Part shown: piece after piece, positions 62,437-64,000 of the stretch | Position numbering within the stretch: the first letter of the stretch is position 1 | Layout of the letters: every line of letters begins with the position of its first letter | DNA from: Effrenium voratum | Lineage: Eukaryota > Sar > Dinophyceae > Suessiales > Symbiodiniaceae | Assembly (NCBI GenBank): GCA_963377175.1 | Contig: CAUJNA010003316.1 | Span: 1,812,200 to 1,876,199, forward strand | Reading direction: 5' to 3' | DNA length: 64,000 bases | Made by a program: the position numbers and the translations under genes | The notes under the pieces: model-generated | The model's database searches: none | Told to the model about the DNA's origin: nothing | What the model saw: only the letters and a program-made list of their open reading frames with translations

Positions 62437-63209
62437 ATGGGATACAAGAACATCCGTGTTGAAAAACGCGGCAAAGTCGGTCTGATCACGCTCGACCGGC
62501 CTGAGGCGCTGAATGCGCTGAATTCGGAGTTGATCGCGGAACTTGGAACTGCATTGGACGGGTACGACACCGATGAGAGAATCGGTTGCGTGGTGGTCAC
62601 CGGTTCGGAGAAAGCCTTTGCCGCGGGTGCGGATATCAAGGAAATGCTGCCGCATGACTTCTCATCCGCCTATCAGACCGATCTGATCACCCCGTTCGAC
62701 CGGGTTTCCAGAACCCGCAAGCCGATCATTGCCGCCGTTGCCGGCTACGCACTCGGGGGCGGATGTGAACTGGCAATGCTGTGCGATTTCATCATCGCCG
62801 CAGACACGGCCAAATTCGGCCAACCGGAAATCACGCTCGGCGTGATACCTGGCGCCGGCGGCACACAAAGGCTCACGCGGTTTGTCGGCAAGTCGAAAGC
62901 CATGGAGATGGTCCTGACAGGCCGCATGATGGATGCCGAAGAAGCCGAACGCAGCGGCCTTGTCAGCCGGATTGTCCCGGCAGACGATCTGCTTGAGGAA
63001 ACGCTGAAAGCGGCGGAGAAAATCGCGGAGTTCTCGTTGCCGGTCGTCATGATGGCAAAAGAGAGCGTAGACCGGGCCTACGAAACAACCCTTTCCGAGG
63101 GTGTCCGGTTCGAACGACGCGTTTTCCAGGCGATGTTTGCACTGGAAGATCAGAAAGAGGGTATGACCGCCTTTCCGAGAAGCGTACCCCCCAGTTCCGC
63201 AACAAATAA
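62437..63209 (+). pseudogene. Enoyl-CoA hydratase, frameshifted near the 3' end
   Basis: Crotonase-fold enzyme hydrating 2-enoyl-CoA in beta-oxidation. Oxyanion-hole segments [12 protein letters not shown] and [17 protein letters not shown] and the catalytic-glutamate region [19 protein letters not shown] are intact. After [10 protein letters not shown] (about 63,173) the frame is lost. Read with one extra base there, the sequence gives the normal family C-terminus and stops at TAA 63,207-63,209, for exactly 257 residues, the usual length. As written, the frame runs on to 63,357 with an unrelated tail. A single missing base, real or a sequence error, explains this. The start is ATG 62,437 with GGAGCAGG upstream; a GTG at 62,413 is also in frame. 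Confidence 0.85.
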
Positions 63210-63384
63210 ACTTATCGGTATCAACGATAAGCCGTTGACGGCGGGCCCAAGCGCGATTATAAGCAGCGCCCAATCGGTGGCGGACTTCTGCCGCCGTTGT
63301 TATTTGATCGGGTCTTACCGCCTTCGCGCCTTTGTCCCGATTGTCACCGGACCCTAGTCCCATTTACCGATCAGGATTGAGCCC

Positions 63385-63651
63385 ATGGCCAACACACCAT
63401 CGGCCAAGAAGGCGGCCCGCAAGATTGCCCGCCGGACGGCCACGAACAAATCTCGCCGGAGCCGCATGCGCACCTACCTGCGTCAGGTCGAAGAAGCAAT
63501 TGCTTCCGGTGACCAGACTGCCGCCAATGAGGCCTTCAAGTCAGCGCAGCCGGAAATCATGCGCGCAGCTTCCAAAGGCGTTCTGCATGCCAACACAGCA
63601 TCGCGGAAGGTTTCCCGCCTGAATGCTCGCATCAAGGCACTTGGCGCATAG
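63385..63651 (+). CDS. rpsT: 30S ribosomal protein S20
   Basis: Primary 16S-rRNA-binding protein of the small subunit. Its 88 residues are very Ala/Arg/Lys-rich and start [19 protein letters not shown], with the conserved C-terminal [20 protein letters not shown]. Monocistronic, followed by a strong terminator. In many alphaproteobacteria it lies just upstream of dnaA. Confidence 0.97.
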   Translation: MANTPSAKKAARKIARRTATNKSRRSRMRTYLRQVEEAIASGDQTAANEAFKSAQPEIMRAASKGVLHANTASRKVSRLNARIKALGA

Positions 63652-63679
63652 TTTTCGCGTCAAATAAGTGTTATAAAAG

Positions 63680-63706
63680 CCCGGCAGTACTGCCGGGTTT
63701 TTTTTT
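63680..63706 (+). terminator. Rho-independent terminator of rpsT
   Basis: CCCGGCAG-TA-CTGCCGGG hairpin followed by a run of nine T, 28 bases after the stop. Confidence 0.92.
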
Positions 63707-63719
63707 AGCCGTGCAATTT

Positions 63720-63728
63720 TGTGGATGA
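63720..63728 (-). promoter_or_regulatory. Single near-consensus DnaA box
   Basis: TGTGGATGA differs from the inverse DnaA box TGTGGATAA at one position. One box alone does not prove an origin. Confidence 0.3.
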
Positions 63729-63734
63729 CGAGAT

Positions 63735-64000
63735 TTGACAACCGGCGCAGGCAATATCGTCAATTTTACCGCCCTCGATGCTGTCACGGAAAATGTAATA
63801 ATTTCAAAGCTTTACGCACATGTAGGTGTTCCAAAAGGCAATCGAACCGGATTCGATACGAGTCAAGCTATTCCTTCTGAAAATTTTTTTGAAAATGTTG
63901 TTTTCGAGTTGCGACGGCGCACCAAAATGCAAAAAGTCATTGCCGCAGAAAGCGTTTGCTCGATCGCCCACAATGCGCAAAAAACTCTCACCTGCGGCCA
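63735..64000 (+). CDS. Possible start of an unrecognised gene, cut by the window end
   Basis: Open from TTG 63,735 for 88 codons to the end of the window, with a possible internal ATG at 63,927 (MQKVIAAESVCSIAHNAQKT). Base composition is more AT-rich than the neighbouring genes and no good ribosome-binding site precedes either start. It is not recognisably the N-terminus of DnaA. It could be the dnaA leader/oriC region being open by chance. Confidence 0.25.
   Translation, partial: MTTGAGNIVNFTALDAVTENVIISKLYAHVGVPKGNRTGFDTSQAIPSENFFENVVFELRRRTKMQKVIAAESVCSIAHNAQKTLTCG

Noticed and set aside
63210..63357. Extended C-terminus of enoyl-CoA hydratase
   Set aside because: The tail appears only after a frame loss; the next frame gives the normal family end and length.
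41355..64000. Horizontal transfer of a bacterial gene block into the eukaryote
   Set aside because: Operon spacing, bacterial promoters, terminators and synteny are intact, with no introns or decay apart from two possible one-base errors. Contamination or chimerism is simpler.

Overview
The window joins two unrelated kinds of DNA. Positions 1 to about 41,354 look like nuclear, intron- and repeat-rich eukaryotic sequence with no intact gene. Positions 41,355 to 64,000 are a compact, gene-dense alphaproteobacterial chromosome segment. The change is abrupt. It falls at the end of a ~340-bp GTGCGC-type microsatellite and cuts the bacterial miaB gene near its 3' end. The simplest reading is a chimeric contig (host plus associated bacterium, joined on low-complexity sequence), not a gene transfer. 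The bacterial half keeps Shine-Dalgarno sites, operon overlaps, a heat-shock promoter and rho-independent terminators, and shows no intron.

Eukaryotic part (1-41,354). It is filled with minisatellites (56-bp unit at 1-500, 70-bp unit at 10,520-11,415, ~41-bp unit at 26,040-26,470), purine microsatellites (24,840-25,515; 37,480-37,900) and at least six families of 90-190 bp elements with terminal inverted repeats, each in several diverged copies. At least six short minus-strand stretches between 1,020 and 13,809 translate into pentatricopeptide-repeat (PPR) helices with the Ser-Ala-Cys-Glu type signature, which could be widely spaced exons of one large PPR gene. PPR expansion, dense short repeats and a marine-type alphaproteobacterial companion fit a dinoflagellate; this is an inference.

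Bacterial part (41,355-64,000). The gene content and order suggest Hyphomicrobiales, perhaps a Stappiaceae (Labrenzia/Roseibium) relative. On the minus strand, read in transcription order from 55,471 down to 41,355, lie dnaK-dnaJ-pmtA, a peptidoglycan-binding-like unknown, an NADPH-dependent FMN reductase, hslV-GNAT-hslU, uspA, an NfuA/NifU-type Fe-S scaffold, tsaB-rimI, fur-plsC (one continuous frame here) and truncated miaB. The plus strand then has a membrane protein with a Gly/Cys-rich tail, an AlkB-family dioxygenase and a low-molecular-weight phosphatase-like gene. A MAPEG protein and a TetR regulator are divergent. ubiE-ubiB (minus) diverges from mutM, enoyl-CoA hydratase and rpsT (plus). 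The functions are protein quality control (dnaKJ, hslVU), tRNA modification (tsaB, miaB), Fe-S and iron or manganese homeostasis (nfu, fur), phospholipid synthesis (plsC, pmtA), ubiquinone synthesis (ubiE, ubiB) and DNA repair (mutM, alkB). The rpsT end probably leads towards dnaA/oriC.

Two bacterial genes carry reading-frame anomalies: the fur-plsC fusion and an enoyl-CoA hydratase frameshift. Each is compatible with one missing base. I see no CRISPR array, defence island, rRNA or tRNA. I could not identify a convincing new multi-gene system. The best leads are the short inverted-repeat element families, the PPR exon series, the fur-plsC frame and the unknown protein at 50,101-51,237.
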